The notes beneath the pieces were generated by a model that searched no databases, had not been told where the DNA came from, and saw only the letters and a program-made list of their open reading frames with translations. A program made the position numbers and the translations under genes. From Tersicoccus sp. Bi-70 (GTDB lineage: Bacteria; Actinomycetota; Actinomycetes; Actinomycetales; Micrococcaceae), in NCBI RefSeq assembly GCF_001968825.1, contig NZ_MIEU01000012.1, positions 62,001 through 126,000 on the forward strand: a stretch of DNA of 64,000 bases, written 5' to 3'. Positions 8,234-19,424 of the stretch are shown here, one piece after another (position 1 is the first letter of the stretch; each line of letters begins with the position of its first letter).

Positions 8234-9469
8234 ATGAGCCCCAAAGTCCTTGCGATCGTGCTGGCCGGCGGCGAGGGCAACCGCCTGATGCCGCTGACCA
8301 TGGATCGGGCGAAGCCGGCGGTCCCGTTCGGCGGCAGCTACCGGTTGATCGACTTCGCGCTCTCCAACCTGGTCAACTCCCGCTACCTGCAGATCGTCGT
8401 GCTGACGCAGTACAAGTCGCACAGCCTCGACCGGCACATCTCCGAGACGTGGCGCATGTCGACCCTGCTGGGCAACTACGTCGCCTCGGTGCCCGCGCAG
8501 CAGCGCGTCGGCAAGAGCTGGTTCCAGGGCAGCGCCGACGCGATCTACCAGTCGCTCAACCTCATCCACGATGCCCGGCCCGACATCGTCGTCGTCGTGG
8601 GCGCGGATCACGTGTACCGGATGGACTTCTCCCAGATGGTGGACGCGCACATCGCCTCCGGGGCCTCCGCCTCCGTGGCCGCCGTCCGCCAGCCGCTGGA
8701 CCAGGTCTCCCAGTTCGGCGTGATCGAGACCGACCCGCAGGACCGATCCCGGATCGCCCGGTTCGTCGAGAAGCCGCCGACCACCGAGGGCCTGCCGGAC
8801 GACCCCACCAGCTTCCTCGCCTCGATGGGCAACTACGTGTTCACCGCGGACGCCCTCGTCGACGCCCTGCGGGAGGACAACGAGCGGCTCGACACCAAGC
8901 ACGACATGGGCGGGGATCTGGTGCCCCACTTCGTCGACCGGAACGACTGCGCGGTCTACGACTTCACGGAGAACTCCGTGGCCGGCTCCACCGAACGGGA
9001 CCGCCGCTACTGGCGCGACGTCGGGACGATCGACTCGTTCTACGACGCCCACATGGACCTGATCTCGCCGCTGCCGATCTTCAACCTGTACAACATGGAC
9101 TGGCCGATCTACACCCGACAGGCCATCTCCCCGCCCGCCAAGTTCGTGCGCGGACGCAACCCCGACTGGGGCGTCGCCTACGACTCCATTGTCGGCCCGG
9201 GAACCGTGGTCACCGGCGGTCTGGTCAAGGGCTCGGTGCTCTCCCCCGACGTCTTCGTCTCCGACGGCGCCCGCGTCTCGGGGTCGGTCCTGATGGACAA
9301 CGTCGTGATCGGCCGGGGCGCCGTCGTCAAGCGGGCGATCCTCGACAAGAACGTGCGGCTCGAGGACGGCGCGACCGTCGGTGTCGACGCCGAGCAGGAC
9401 CGCTCCCGCGGCTACAAGGTCACCGACTCCGGCATCACCGTCGTCAGCAAGGGCGTCACCGTCGGCTGA
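8234..9469 (+). CDS. glgC: Glucose-1-phosphate adenylyltransferase
   Basis: 411 residues, the usual GlgC length. Makes ADP-glucose from glucose-1-phosphate and ATP, the committed step of glycogen/maltose-1-phosphate synthesis. The N-terminal nucleotidyltransferase domain opens with [16 protein letters not shown] followed by [23 protein letters not shown] carries the metal-binding Asp; RFVEKP and [18 protein letters not shown] are the sugar-phosphate-binding signatures. The C-terminal part (from about residue 300) is a left-handed beta-helix with [15 protein letters not shown]-type hexapeptide repeats. The ATG at 8234 overlaps the stop of a three-codon reading frame (ATG at 8226) that has the better-spaced GAAAGG ribosome-binding site at 8214-8219, so glgC may be translated by coupling. 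Divergent from glgA. Confidence 0.95.
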   Translation: MSPKVLAIVLAGGEGNRLMPLTMDRAKPAVPFGGSYRLIDFALSNLVNSRYLQIVVLTQYKSHSLDRHISETWRMSTLLGNYVASVPAQQRVGKSWFQGSADAIYQSLNLIHDARPDIVVVVGADHVYRMDFSQMVDAHIASGASASVAAVRQPLDQVSQFGVIETDPQDRSRIARFVEKPPTTEGLPDDPTSFLASMGNYVFTADALVDALREDNERLDTKHDMGGDLVPHFVDRNDCAVYDFTENSVAGSTERDRRYWRDVGTIDSFYDAHMDLISPLPIFNLYNMDWPIYTRQAISPPAKFVRGRNPDWGVAYDSIVGPGTVVTGGLVKGSVLSPDVFVSDGARVSGSVLMDNVVIGRGAVVKRAILDKNVRLEDGATVGVDAEQDRSRGYKVTDSGITVVSKGVTVG

Positions 9470-9499
9470 GCCGATCCGGCACAGTTCGGACCGCCTGAG

Positions 9500-9535
9500 C
9501 CGGCTGGCCTGACCCGTGCGGGTCAGGCCAGCCGG
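9500..9535. terminator. Bidirectional hairpin terminator between glgC and transglutaminase gene
   Basis: A 16-bp perfect stem (CCGGCTGGCCTGACCC) with loop GTGC. Its right arm contains the stop codon of the convergent transglutaminase-like gene (9523-9525), so the hairpin includes coding sequence. Confidence 0.8.
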
Positions 9536-10377
9536 GTGACGGCGACCCGGACCGACAGCGTCGACCCGCCCCCGCCGGAGAGGATGCCCTTGAGCGGGGT
9601 CACGTCCCGGTAGTCCCGGCCGCGAGCGACGACGACGTGCAGGTCCCCGACCGGCCCGGTGTTCGTCGGATCCCAGGCGCGCCACGCGCCGTCCCACCAC
9701 TCGACCCACGCGTGGGACTCGCCGACGACCTCCTCGCCGATGCCCACCGCCGGGCGGGGGTGCAGGTAGCCGGAGACGTAGCGGGCGGGGATCCCGAGGC
9801 TGCGCAGCGCGCCGGCGCCCAGGTGCGCGAGGTCCTGGCACACGCCCTTCCGGGCGGTCCAGGCGTGCTCGGCGTTGGAGTGCACGTGCGTGGCGCCGGG
9901 CACGTAGCTCATCTGGCCGCGCATCCACGCGAAGACGGCCATCGACGCCTCGTGCGGGTCCAGCCCGCGCACCTCGTCGCGGACGAGGGCGATCACCTCG
10001 TCCCCCGGGCCGGACAGCGGCGTCAGCGGCAGCCAGTCCGAGAACCGGTTCTGCGTCGCCGGGGCGCGCAGCTCGTCCCAGCCGACCGGCTCGGCGTCGA
10101 CGTCCCCGGGACCGCGACCCCGGTGCACCTCGACGGTCGCCTCGGCGAGCACCGCCAGCCGGTCGTGCGGGCTGGTGATGTCGAAGCTGGTGACCCGGGT
10201 GCCCCAGTAGTCGCGGTAGGTCTCGACCGCGGCCTGCTCCGGCCCGACGGTCAGCGACGACTCGAGCACCACCTGGTGGGGATCGGTCAGCGGCGACATG
10301 CGCGCCTCGTTGTAGGAGAGCGACACCCGCCGCACGTAGTCGTAGGTGGTGGCGTGGGAGATCCGCAGGCGCGTCAT
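9523..10377 (-). CDS. Transglutaminase-like cysteine peptidase with N-terminal beta-region
   Basis: 284 residues. The N-terminal ~130 residues are the 'bacterial transglutaminase-like N-terminal' region (RISHATTYDYVRRVSLSYNE). The core has a papain-like triad: Cys near 179 in RKGVCQDLAHL, His near 222 in GESHAWVEWW and Asp near 236 in WDPTN. Such proteins are predicted amide hydrolases or transferases. The ATG at 10377 overlaps the stop of the alpha-E gene (ATGA), and the pair follows the ATP-grasp gene, the conserved three-gene set found in many bacteria and proposed by comparative genomics to make and break amide bonds on a peptide or protein. No signal peptide is visible, so action in the cytoplasm is likely. 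The real substrate is unknown. Confidence 0.85.
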   Translation of the reverse strand: MTRLRISHATTYDYVRRVSLSYNEARMSPLTDPHQVVLESSLTVGPEQAAVETYRDYWGTRVTSFDITSPHDRLAVLAEATVEVHRGRGPGDVDAEPVGWDELRAPATQNRFSDWLPLTPLSGPGDEVIALVRDEVRGLDPHEASMAVFAWMRGQMSYVPGATHVHSNAEHAWTARKGVCQDLAHLGAGALRSLGIPARYVSGYLHPRPAVGIGEEVVGESHAWVEWWDGAWRAWDPTNTGPVGDLHVVVARGRDYRDVTPLKGILSGGGGSTLSVRVAVTRLA

Positions 10378-11291
10378 GACAGTTCCCCCACCCATTCCAG
10401 ACTCTCGGACCGGGAGAAGTACTTCCGGGAGATGGCGTCGGAGGCGCGGGCGCAGGCCTGCTGCACCCGGTCCATGTGCTCGGGCAGCTCGTCCAGCAGG
10501 TCCGCGGTCTGGTGGAACTCGAGGAAGGACCGGGCCTGGCCGACCAGGCGGCGGGCGTCGTCGAGGAAGCCGATTCGCTGGTTCGACGGGTCGAGCCGCT
10601 CCAGCGCGGTCTCCGCCTCGGACAGGGCGTAGACGATCGAGCGGGGGAACAACCGGTCCAGCAGCAGGAACTCGGCGGCCTCCTCGTCGCCGAACGCGGC
10701 CCGCTGGTTGCGCAGGAACGACTCGTAGGCCCCGGCGCACCGCAGCATCGTCACCCACGAGTTGGCGACGTCGCGGGTGGAGAGCATGCGCGCCGTCATG
10801 TCGGCGCGCTCCAGGCTGCGGCCGAGCACCATGAACTCCCAGCTCTCGTCGTGGCTCATGGTCAGGTCCGCGAGGCCGCGCACCATCGCCGTCCGCTCCC
10901 CCACCCAGGTGCAGAACCGGTAGGTGCCGACGACGTCCTTGCGGTGCTGGTTCAGGCCGTACCACGTCGTGTTCAGGCACTCCCAGACACCGGAGGACAC
11001 GGTCTCGCGGGCGCGCCGGGCGTTCTCCCGGGCCGCGCCGAGGGCGCCGGCGATCGAGGCGGGTGAACTGCGGTCGTAGGCCAGCGCGTCCAGCAGCGGC
11101 CCGATGCCGATGCCCTCGTCGCCGTGCCCGGCCCCCATCACCGCGAGCAGCCGGCGGGCGACCATCTCCTGGTCGTCGGTGCTCATCTGGTTCATCCGCT
11201 CCAGGTGCACGTCGAGGATGCGCGCGGTCCCGTCGGCGCGCTCGACGTACCGTCCGATCCAGAACAACGACTCCGCGATCCGGCTGAGCAT
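10374..11291 (-). CDS. Alpha-E domain protein (DUF403)
   Basis: 305 residues, almost wholly helical. The start MLSRIAESLFWIGRYVERA is the family signature; DSWEFMVLGRSLERADMTARML in the middle is a second copy of the ER-A-D helix, consistent with an internally repeated helical bundle. Function is not established; the gene nearly always accompanies permuted ATP-grasp and transglutaminase-like genes, as here, and may be a structural partner of the ligase. Translationally coupled to the transglutaminase gene (ATGA). 79 nt separate it from the ATP-grasp gene upstream, a gap in which no terminator is visible, so one transcript is likely. Confidence 0.85.
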   Translation of the reverse strand: MLSRIAESLFWIGRYVERADGTARILDVHLERMNQMSTDDQEMVARRLLAVMGAGHGDEGIGIGPLLDALAYDRSSPASIAGALGAARENARRARETVSSGVWECLNTTWYGLNQHRKDVVGTYRFCTWVGERTAMVRGLADLTMSHDESWEFMVLGRSLERADMTARMLSTRDVANSWVTMLRCAGAYESFLRNQRAAFGDEEAAEFLLLDRLFPRSIVYALSEAETALERLDPSNQRIGFLDDARRLVGQARSFLEFHQTADLLDELPEHMDRVQQACARASDAISRKYFSRSESLEWVGELS

Positions 11292-11370
11292 CCCGCCTCC
11301 TTCTCTCTCTCGTCCTGTGACTCGTGCGCTGCACCGCCCCGACGTGTGTCCGTCCGGGCGGCAGCTCCGG

Positions 11371-12927
11371 TCACTGCTGCTGCTGGGCCTCGTCCTGGTC
11401 CCGGGCGTTGCTCTCGATGGGCCACACCGACACCCGTTCCCGGGCGGGCCGGGCCGCGGGCTCGTGGGTGATCGCCGGGGCGGGACCGTCGCCGACCACC
11501 CAGGTGTCCTTCGACCCGCCGCCCTGGCTGGAGTTGACGATGAGGGAGCCCTCCGTCAGGGCCACCCGGGTCAGGCCGCCGGGCAGCACCCACACGTCGT
11601 CGCCGTCGTTGACGGCGAAGGGCCGCAGGTCCACGTGCCGGGGCCCGAACCGGTCCCCCGCCATGGTCGGCACGGTGGAGAGCTGCAGCACCGGCTGCGC
11701 GATCCACCCGCGCGGGTCGGCCAGGATGCGGGTGCGCAGGGCATCCAGCTCCTCCCGGGTGGCGGCGGGGCCGATCACGATGCCCTTGCCCCCGGAGCCG
11801 TCGACCGGCTTGACCACGAGCTCGTCGAGACGGTCCAGCACCTCTTCGCGGGCGGCGTCCTCACCAAGCCGGAAGGTGTCCACGTTCGGGATGATCGGCT
11901 CCTCGCCCCGGTAGTAGCGGATCAGGTCCGGCAGGTAGCTGTAGATCAGTTTGTCGTCGGCCACTCCGTTGCCGATGGCGTTGGCGATGGTGACGTTGCC
12001 GGCGCGGGCCGCGTTGACCAATCCGGGACAGCCGAGGAGGGAGTCGGAGCGGAACTGCAGGGGGTCGATGAAGGCGTCGTCGACCCGGCGGTAGATGACG
12101 TCCACCCGCTGCTCGCCGGCGGTGGTGCGCATGTAGACCCGGTTGGCGCGGCACACGAGGTCGCGGCCCTCGACCAGCTCGACGCCCATCAGGCCCGCGA
12201 GCAGGGTGTGCTCGAAGTAGGCGGAGTTGAAGACGCCGGGGGTGAGCACGACGACGGTCGGGTCCGCGACGGAGGACGGGGCCGTCTTCCGCAGGGCCTG
12301 CAGCAGCCGGCGCGGGTACTCGTCGACGCTGCGGATGTCCTGCTGGTTGAAGGCCTCGGGCAGGCCCTTGGCCATCGCGCGGCGGTTCTCGATCACGTAG
12401 GAGACGCCACTGGGCACGCGCACGTTGTCCTCGAGCACCCGGAAGTTGCCGGCGTCGTCGCGCACCACGTCGATGCCGGAGACGTGCACCCGGACCCCGC
12501 CGGGCGGCCGGAAGCCGGCGACGCAGCGGTGGAAGTGGGAGCTGGAGGTGATCAGCGACCGGGGAACGACGCCGTCGGCGACGACCGCCATGGTGTCGTA
12601 CACGTCGTCGAGGAACGCCTCGAGGGTCTGGACCCGCTGGGCGACGCCGCGCTCGAGGACGTCCCACTCGGCGGCGGGGATGACGCGCGGCACGATGTCC
12701 AGCGGGAAGGGCCGCTCCTCCCCCGCGTAGTCGAAGGTGACGCCGCGGTCGAGGAAGGTGCGGGCCATGGAGTCCGCGCGAGCGGAGACGTCGTGCAGGG
12801 TGAGTCCGCCGAGCACGTCCTCGACCTGCCGGTAGGCGGCACGCACGGTCTGCCCGGCGTCGAACATCTCGTCGTACGCGCGGGTCCGGGCCGTGGCGGG
12901 GCCGTAGTCGTCGAACAGGTCGGACAT
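11371..12927 (-). CDS. Circularly permuted ATP-grasp type 2 protein (DUF404/DUF407)
   Basis: 518 residues. After MSDLFDDYGPATARTRAYDEM come HVSGIDVVRDDAGNFRVLEDN and VRVPSGVSYVIENRR, then the late-placed nucleotide-binding element ELVVKPVDGSGGKGIVIGP and the metal-binding Asn in EGSLIVNSSQGGGSKDTW. The order of these elements relative to classical ATP-grasp enzymes is circularly permuted. Family members are predicted carboxylate-amine ligases that ligate amino acids or peptides using ATP. The ATG at 12927 is used because the family begins with the M-x-D-x-F-D-x-Y motif; the in-frame codons upstream run into the promoter region shared with divergent pepN. The C-terminus ends in Gln-rich DQDEAQQQQ. 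Heads the ATP-grasp/alpha-E/transglutaminase unit. Confidence 0.87.
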   Translation of the reverse strand: MSDLFDDYGPATARTRAYDEMFDAGQTVRAAYRQVEDVLGGLTLHDVSARADSMARTFLDRGVTFDYAGEERPFPLDIVPRVIPAAEWDVLERGVAQRVQTLEAFLDDVYDTMAVVADGVVPRSLITSSSHFHRCVAGFRPPGGVRVHVSGIDVVRDDAGNFRVLEDNVRVPSGVSYVIENRRAMAKGLPEAFNQQDIRSVDEYPRRLLQALRKTAPSSVADPTVVVLTPGVFNSAYFEHTLLAGLMGVELVEGRDLVCRANRVYMRTTAGEQRVDVIYRRVDDAFIDPLQFRSDSLLGCPGLVNAARAGNVTIANAIGNGVADDKLIYSYLPDLIRYYRGEEPIIPNVDTFRLGEDAAREEVLDRLDELVVKPVDGSGGKGIVIGPAATREELDALRTRILADPRGWIAQPVLQLSTVPTMAGDRFGPRHVDLRPFAVNDGDDVWVLPGGLTRVALTEGSLIVNSSQGGGSKDTWVVGDGPAPAITHEPAARPARERVSVWPIESNARDQDEAQQQQ

Positions 12928-12963
12928 GGTCCACAGCGTGCCACGGATCGATGTCGATCTCAT

Positions 12964-12994
12964 CACCGGCGCGTTTCGGCGCCGGTGTTTGAAT
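12964..12994. promoter_or_regulatory. Inverted repeat and candidate leaderless -10 upstream of pepN
   Basis: A 9-bp inverted repeat CACCGGCGC (12964-12972 / 12979-12987) with 6-nt spacer lies between divergent pepN and the ATP-grasp gene. It is followed by TTGAAT (12989-12994) exactly 6 nt before the pepN ATG, and no ribosome-binding site is present, so pepN may be leaderless. Confidence 0.4.
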
Positions 12995-13000
12995 GGGCGC

Positions 13001-15610
<2,610 letters not shown>

Positions 15611-15739
15611 CGGCGGCGCCGGCGGGCCGCGTCGGGAGGTCCTATGACGGGACGCCGCCGGGGCCGGCGGCTGGCAATGCCCTCGGTCCTTCTCGCCGAA
15701 GATCAGCACGGCGACTCCCCAACGCCGATGACTCCAGGA

Positions 15740-18121
15740 TCAGAACGGCGGTGGGTCGTCCGGTTCGGTCTCGTAGCGGCGACCGGAGGGCGAGGTCCAC
15801 GTCAGGTGGCTCGCGGAGGTCGGTGCTCGGTCCGTGGATCGGCTTCCCGGTGGCCCGGCGCTGACCGACCACGCCGAGTGGTGCTTCAGCACATGGTGCT
15901 TGCGGCACAGATGGGCCAGGTTCTCCGCGACCGAGGTACCGCCGTCGGACCAGGCGACGACGTGGTCGACATCGCACCCCACGGCCGATCGGCGACAACC
16001 CGGGAAACGGCAGGTCCCGTCCCGGATGGTCAACGCGCGTCGGAGCGCTACCGGGATGCGGTACTGAGCGCCGTTCGTCGCCAGGACGGGAACCACGCGG
16101 GCGTCCGTCCCGTCCTCGACCGCACACGCGCCCTGATCCTTTGCTGACTCCGCACCGGTGACGCCGATCATGAAGGAGGTGGCTCGCGAGGCCAGCTCAC
16201 GAGCGTCGGCAGCGGCGATCGGGCCGAACGCGCCCAGCCAGCCGGGGTCATCACCGCCGGCCAGCGTCTCGGCCGGTACCGTCAGCAACACGTGCGGCAC
16301 GGGGTCGAAGCAGTCGTCACCCGCGGCCGCGGCAGAGAACGCCGAGCCCGCAGCGGTGCGGGTGCCGCGGGAGGAGCCAGGATCGTCGATCATCCGCTGA
16401 ATTCCGGCAAGCAGGTCGACGAGAACGTCGGCACGCAGCTGGCCGATCGTGGGTGATCCAGAGCCGGTGTCATCGACCGACTCGAGGCCGGCCGAGGCGC
16501 CTCGCGCGCGATCGTCGGCTGAGACCGAGGCCTGGAGTGTCCGGGCGATCGCCGACAGTCGGCCGTCGATCCGGTAGGCGACCGCGGACGGGAGCAGCGC
16601 GGTCAGCCGGGCCATGCCGTCCCGATCGGGCCGAACGCGGACGCACCGGTCGGCACGTGCCGCCCGTTCCCGTTCGGCGAAGGACGCGGGGTGGCAGCGC
16701 TGCCTGATCCGCCGTGCTCGCGCCTCGAGCTCCGCCTTCGTCCGACCCCGCGCTGCGGCAGACAGCAGGCCCGCCTCGGTAGCCCTGATCGCGGCGGTCA
16801 GACGATCGACCGTCGTCGCGTCCGTGACCGCGGGGAGCTCGTCGGCGTACTCGCTGATCTCGTCCGCGATCAACATCCCGGCCGTGGCGGTGATCGACCC
16901 ATCCCGCAGCGCGTCGGCGGTGAGCGGCAGTAGACCGGTGAATGCCTCGGCGCGCTTGACCAGAGTGTGCACCGCTCCCTCGCTGACGCGCAGTGCGCAG
17001 GCAACCTCGGCGACGCCGCTCCGCTCGCCGACGGCCAGCCGCTCAGCGCGTGTCAGACCAGGACCGTCGACATCGATCGCGGCGGTCGACGAGGCGGCCA
17101 GCCAGCGCTCGTGGTCCTTCTCCGCCGCCTCGATCGCCGCCGATGCGAGCCGGTGCTTGGCCCACGCGGCCCACGACTCGATCCGTCGGACGTCCTCCAG
17201 GGCAGCGATCGAATCCGTCACGGTGAGCCCGGCGGCGGTGACGGCGCCCGCGACACGGACCACCGACCCGGTGACGTGGGAAACATGGTCGGCCGATGCT
17301 TCGGGGTTCGTCGAAACGATCTGAGATGTGGACGGCGAAGCCGTCTCCAGCCCGGGCAACGTCGCGGGCGCAGCCACCGGCGACGGTGGTGGCGTGGGGA
17401 GCGACGAACCCGCGAGGGCTTCCATGACCCCACTCAACCAGCCGCCACCGACAGAACTCGCGGGCGATCGATCAACGCGGTCGAGGGCAGCCGAGGCAGC
17501 GGTGACATCCGTCGTCGGTGCCGGGCCGTGACCATCGCCCGAACGCCCGCGCGGTACGGAGGCGGACGTTGCGCCCGCATCGCTGGTCAGCCTCCCGACG
17601 GCCCGGGACATGTCGTCGGGAAATACCTCCGGGATAGCGGGACACTCCGAAGACACCGACGGCGGAACCGTCTCCAACCCGGGCAATGTCGCCGGCCCAG
17701 CCACGGGCGACGGTGGCGGCGTGAGGAGCGACGAACCCGCGAGGGCTTCCATGAACCCACTCAACCAGCCGCCACCGACAGAACTCACGGCCGATCGATC
17801 AACGCGGTCAAGCACGGCCGAGGAAGCGGTGACCTCGATCGTCGGCGCCGGGTTGGGACCATCGCCTGAACCGCCGCGCGGTGCGGAGGCGGACAGTGCG
17901 CCCGCGCCCCTGGTGACCACCCCGGTGAGGCGCGAAACGTCGTCGGCCGATGCTTCGGGGTCCGTCGAAACGAGCTGAGATGTGGACGGCCGAATGGTCT
18001 CCAGGCCGGGCAACGTCGCCGCCGTAGCCATCGGCGTCGGTGGCTGCGTGAGGAGCGACGAACCCGCGAGGGCTTCCATGACCTCACTCAACCAGCCACC
18101 ACCGACAGAACGCGCGGCCAT
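15740..18121 (-). CDS. DUF222/HNH endonuclease domain protein with triplicated N-terminal module
   Basis: 793 residues from the ATG at 18121 (a GTG at 18187 would add 22). The last ~450 residues are a normal actinobacterial DUF222 domain followed by an HNH nuclease: CRFPGCRRSAVGCDVDHVV, then WSDGGTSVAENLAHLC and RKHHVLKHH, giving two Cys pairs for structural zinc and the D-H/N/H catalytic set. These multicopy proteins are common in Micrococcales; their role is not settled. Odd: the first ~325 residues hold three tandem copies of a 109-residue module beginning SVGGGWLS and MEALAGSSL, with exact 327-bp spacing in DNA. An ordinary member has one such start, so this is an expanded gene. The module is Ser/Pro/Ala-rich and probably disordered. 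61 nt downstream of lplA. Confidence 0.8.
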   Translation of the reverse strand: MAARSVGGGWLSEVMEALAGSSLLTQPPTPMATAATLPGLETIRPSTSQLVSTDPEASADDVSRLTGVVTRGAGALSASAPRGGSGDGPNPAPTIEVTASSAVLDRVDRSAVSSVGGGWLSGFMEALAGSSLLTPPPSPVAGPATLPGLETVPPSVSSECPAIPEVFPDDMSRAVGRLTSDAGATSASVPRGRSGDGHGPAPTTDVTAASAALDRVDRSPASSVGGGWLSGVMEALAGSSLPTPPPSPVAAPATLPGLETASPSTSQIVSTNPEASADHVSHVTGSVVRVAGAVTAAGLTVTDSIAALEDVRRIESWAAWAKHRLASAAIEAAEKDHERWLAASSTAAIDVDGPGLTRAERLAVGERSGVAEVACALRVSEGAVHTLVKRAEAFTGLLPLTADALRDGSITATAGMLIADEISEYADELPAVTDATTVDRLTAAIRATEAGLLSAAARGRTKAELEARARRIRQRCHPASFAERERAARADRCVRVRPDRDGMARLTALLPSAVAYRIDGRLSAIARTLQASVSADDRARGASAGLESVDDTGSGSPTIGQLRADVLVDLLAGIQRMIDDPGSSRGTRTAAGSAFSAAAAGDDCFDPVPHVLLTVPAETLAGGDDPGWLGAFGPIAAADARELASRATSFMIGVTGAESAKDQGACAVEDGTDARVVPVLATNGAQYRIPVALRRALTIRDGTCRFPGCRRSAVGCDVDHVVAWSDGGTSVAENLAHLCRKHHVLKHHSAWSVSAGPPGSRSTDRAPTSASHLTWTSPSGRRYETEPDDPPPF
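17240..18109 (-). repeat. Three tandem in-frame 327-bp repeats in the HNH gene
   Basis: Copies start (minus-strand sense) at 18109, 17782 and 17455; the third keeps similarity for ~216 bp and then merges into unique sequence. The anchor GCGACGAACCCGCGAGGGCT occurs at 17401, 17728 and 18055, an exact 327-bp period (109 codons). Copies 1 and 3 share a central block (STSQ..VST.PEASAD) that copy 2 lacks, while copies 2 and 3 share TPPPSPVA, indicating patchwork homogenisation. Confidence 0.92.
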
Positions 18122-18248
18122 CGGACCTGGAGAAATCAAGCGCCTCGCGAGCCTCGACCTCAGCGAGAACACGGCCCGCGGTCCCACCGAATGGTTCGTC
18201 GCGAAAGCTGCGCCACGCTGCCGTCGACCGGTCCGGACCGGACCGCCC

Positions 18249-19325
18249 TCACGGCACGCGCGTGAGCCACTCCTCGGTCCCGAACTTGGTGTCGATGCGG
18301 CGCTGCGCCTCGGCCAGCTCCTCCTCGGTCACCGCACCGCGCACCGCTCCGGTGCGCTCGATGAAGGTCTGCGCCATGACGTCGATGATCGCCTCGCGGG
18401 TCATGCCCGTCTGGCGGCGCAGCGGATCCACCCGCTTCTTCGCGCTGCGGGTGCCCTTGTCCGAGAGCTTCTCCTTGCCGATCCGCAGCACCGTGACCAT
18501 CTTGTCCGCGTCGACGTCGTAGGACATCGTCACGTGGTGCAGCAGTCCCCCGTTGGCCAGCCGCTTCTGCGCGGCCCCGCCGATCTTGCCCTGGGGCGTG
18601 GCGATGTCGTTGATCGGCTGGTAGAACGCCGTCACCCCGATCTTCTCCAGCGACGCCATCACCCAGGAATCGAGGAAGGCGTAGGAGTCGGTGTAGCTGA
18701 GCCCGTCGACGAGGGTCTGCGGCACGTAGATGGAGTAGGTGATCGCGTTGCCGTGTTCGGTGAACATGGCACCGCCCCCGGTGATGCGCCGCACCACGTG
18801 GGTGCCGGTCGCCCGCGCCCCCTCGGGGTCCACCTCGTTGCGCAGCGACTGGAAGCTGCCGATGAACACGTTCGGCGACTCCGCGAGCTCCCAGAAACGC
18901 AGCGTCGGGCGCCGGGTGCCCTTGCCGACCTCCTCGGTGAGCACCTCGTCGAGCGCGACGTGCGTCAGCGTGGGGAAGGCCGCGTCGGTGATGATCTCCC
19001 ACTCGTGGTCCGCCCACCCGGTGGCGCGTCCCAGGGCCCGCCGGACGGCGACCGTGATCGCCCCGGTGGAGAAGCCGTGCAGGAGCGTGTCCTCGGTGAC
19101 GACGGCGTCCAGAGCAGCGGTCAGCGCCGCCGGGGCGGCGTTCTCGTCGAGCCCCTTGAGCGCCCCGTTGAGCACGGGCAGGAAGTCGTCCGGCTCGAGG
19201 AAGAAGTCGCCGCTGATCGACACGTCGGCCAGCCGGCCGTCCACCACCTGCAGGTCGACGACGACGAGCTTGCCCCCGGGCACCTTGTACTCCCCGTGCT
19301 TCAGCGCGGGCGTTCCGTCCGTCAT
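18249..19325 (-). CDS. lplA: Lipoate-protein ligase with N-terminal accessory domain
   Basis: 358 residues. Attaches scavenged lipoate (via lipoyl-AMP) to E2 and GcvH proteins. The catalytic biotin/lipoate ligase domain has RRITGGGAMFTEHGN (about residues 177-191) and the lysine motif KIGGAAQKR (about 245-253). The first ~85 residues (KVPGGKLVVVDLQVV, ISGDFFLEP) resemble the LplA accessory domain that in Escherichia coli lies at the C-terminus and in Thermoplasma is a separate protein; here it is at the N-terminus of the same chain. The start at 19325 is just upstream of this domain and GGAGAGG lies near. Separated from rpmE by a terminator, so probably has its own promoter; the HNH gene follows 61 nt later. 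Confidence 0.88.
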   Translation of the reverse strand: MTDGTPALKHGEYKVPGGKLVVVDLQVVDGRLADVSISGDFFLEPDDFLPVLNGALKGLDENAAPAALTAALDAVVTEDTLLHGFSTGAITVAVRRALGRATGWADHEWEIITDAAFPTLTHVALDEVLTEEVGKGTRRPTLRFWELAESPNVFIGSFQSLRNEVDPEGARATGTHVVRRITGGGAMFTEHGNAITYSIYVPQTLVDGLSYTDSYAFLDSWVMASLEKIGVTAFYQPINDIATPQGKIGGAAQKRLANGGLLHHVTMSYDVDADKMVTVLRIGKEKLSDKGTRSAKKRVDPLRRQTGMTREAIIDVMAQTFIERTGAVRGAVTEEELAEAQRRIDTKFGTEEWLTRVP

Positions 19326-19371
19326 GACCTCTCCTTCATCGCCGGATGCGTTCTCCGGGTGTCAACGACGA

Positions 19372-19403
19372 CGGGCCCGCATCCCTTCCGGAATGCGGGC
19401 CCG
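19372..19403 (-). terminator. Hairpin terminator after rpmE
   Basis: An 11-bp perfect stem (CGGGCCCGCAT) with a 10-nt loop, 21 nt after the rpmE stop and before the lplA start. Confidence 0.75.
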
Positions 19404-19424
19404 CGACGAGCATTGCTGCGGTGC

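Noticed and set aside
15611-15739. Terminator between pepN and the HNH gene
   Set aside because: Only short GC-rich matches; no stem long enough to call.
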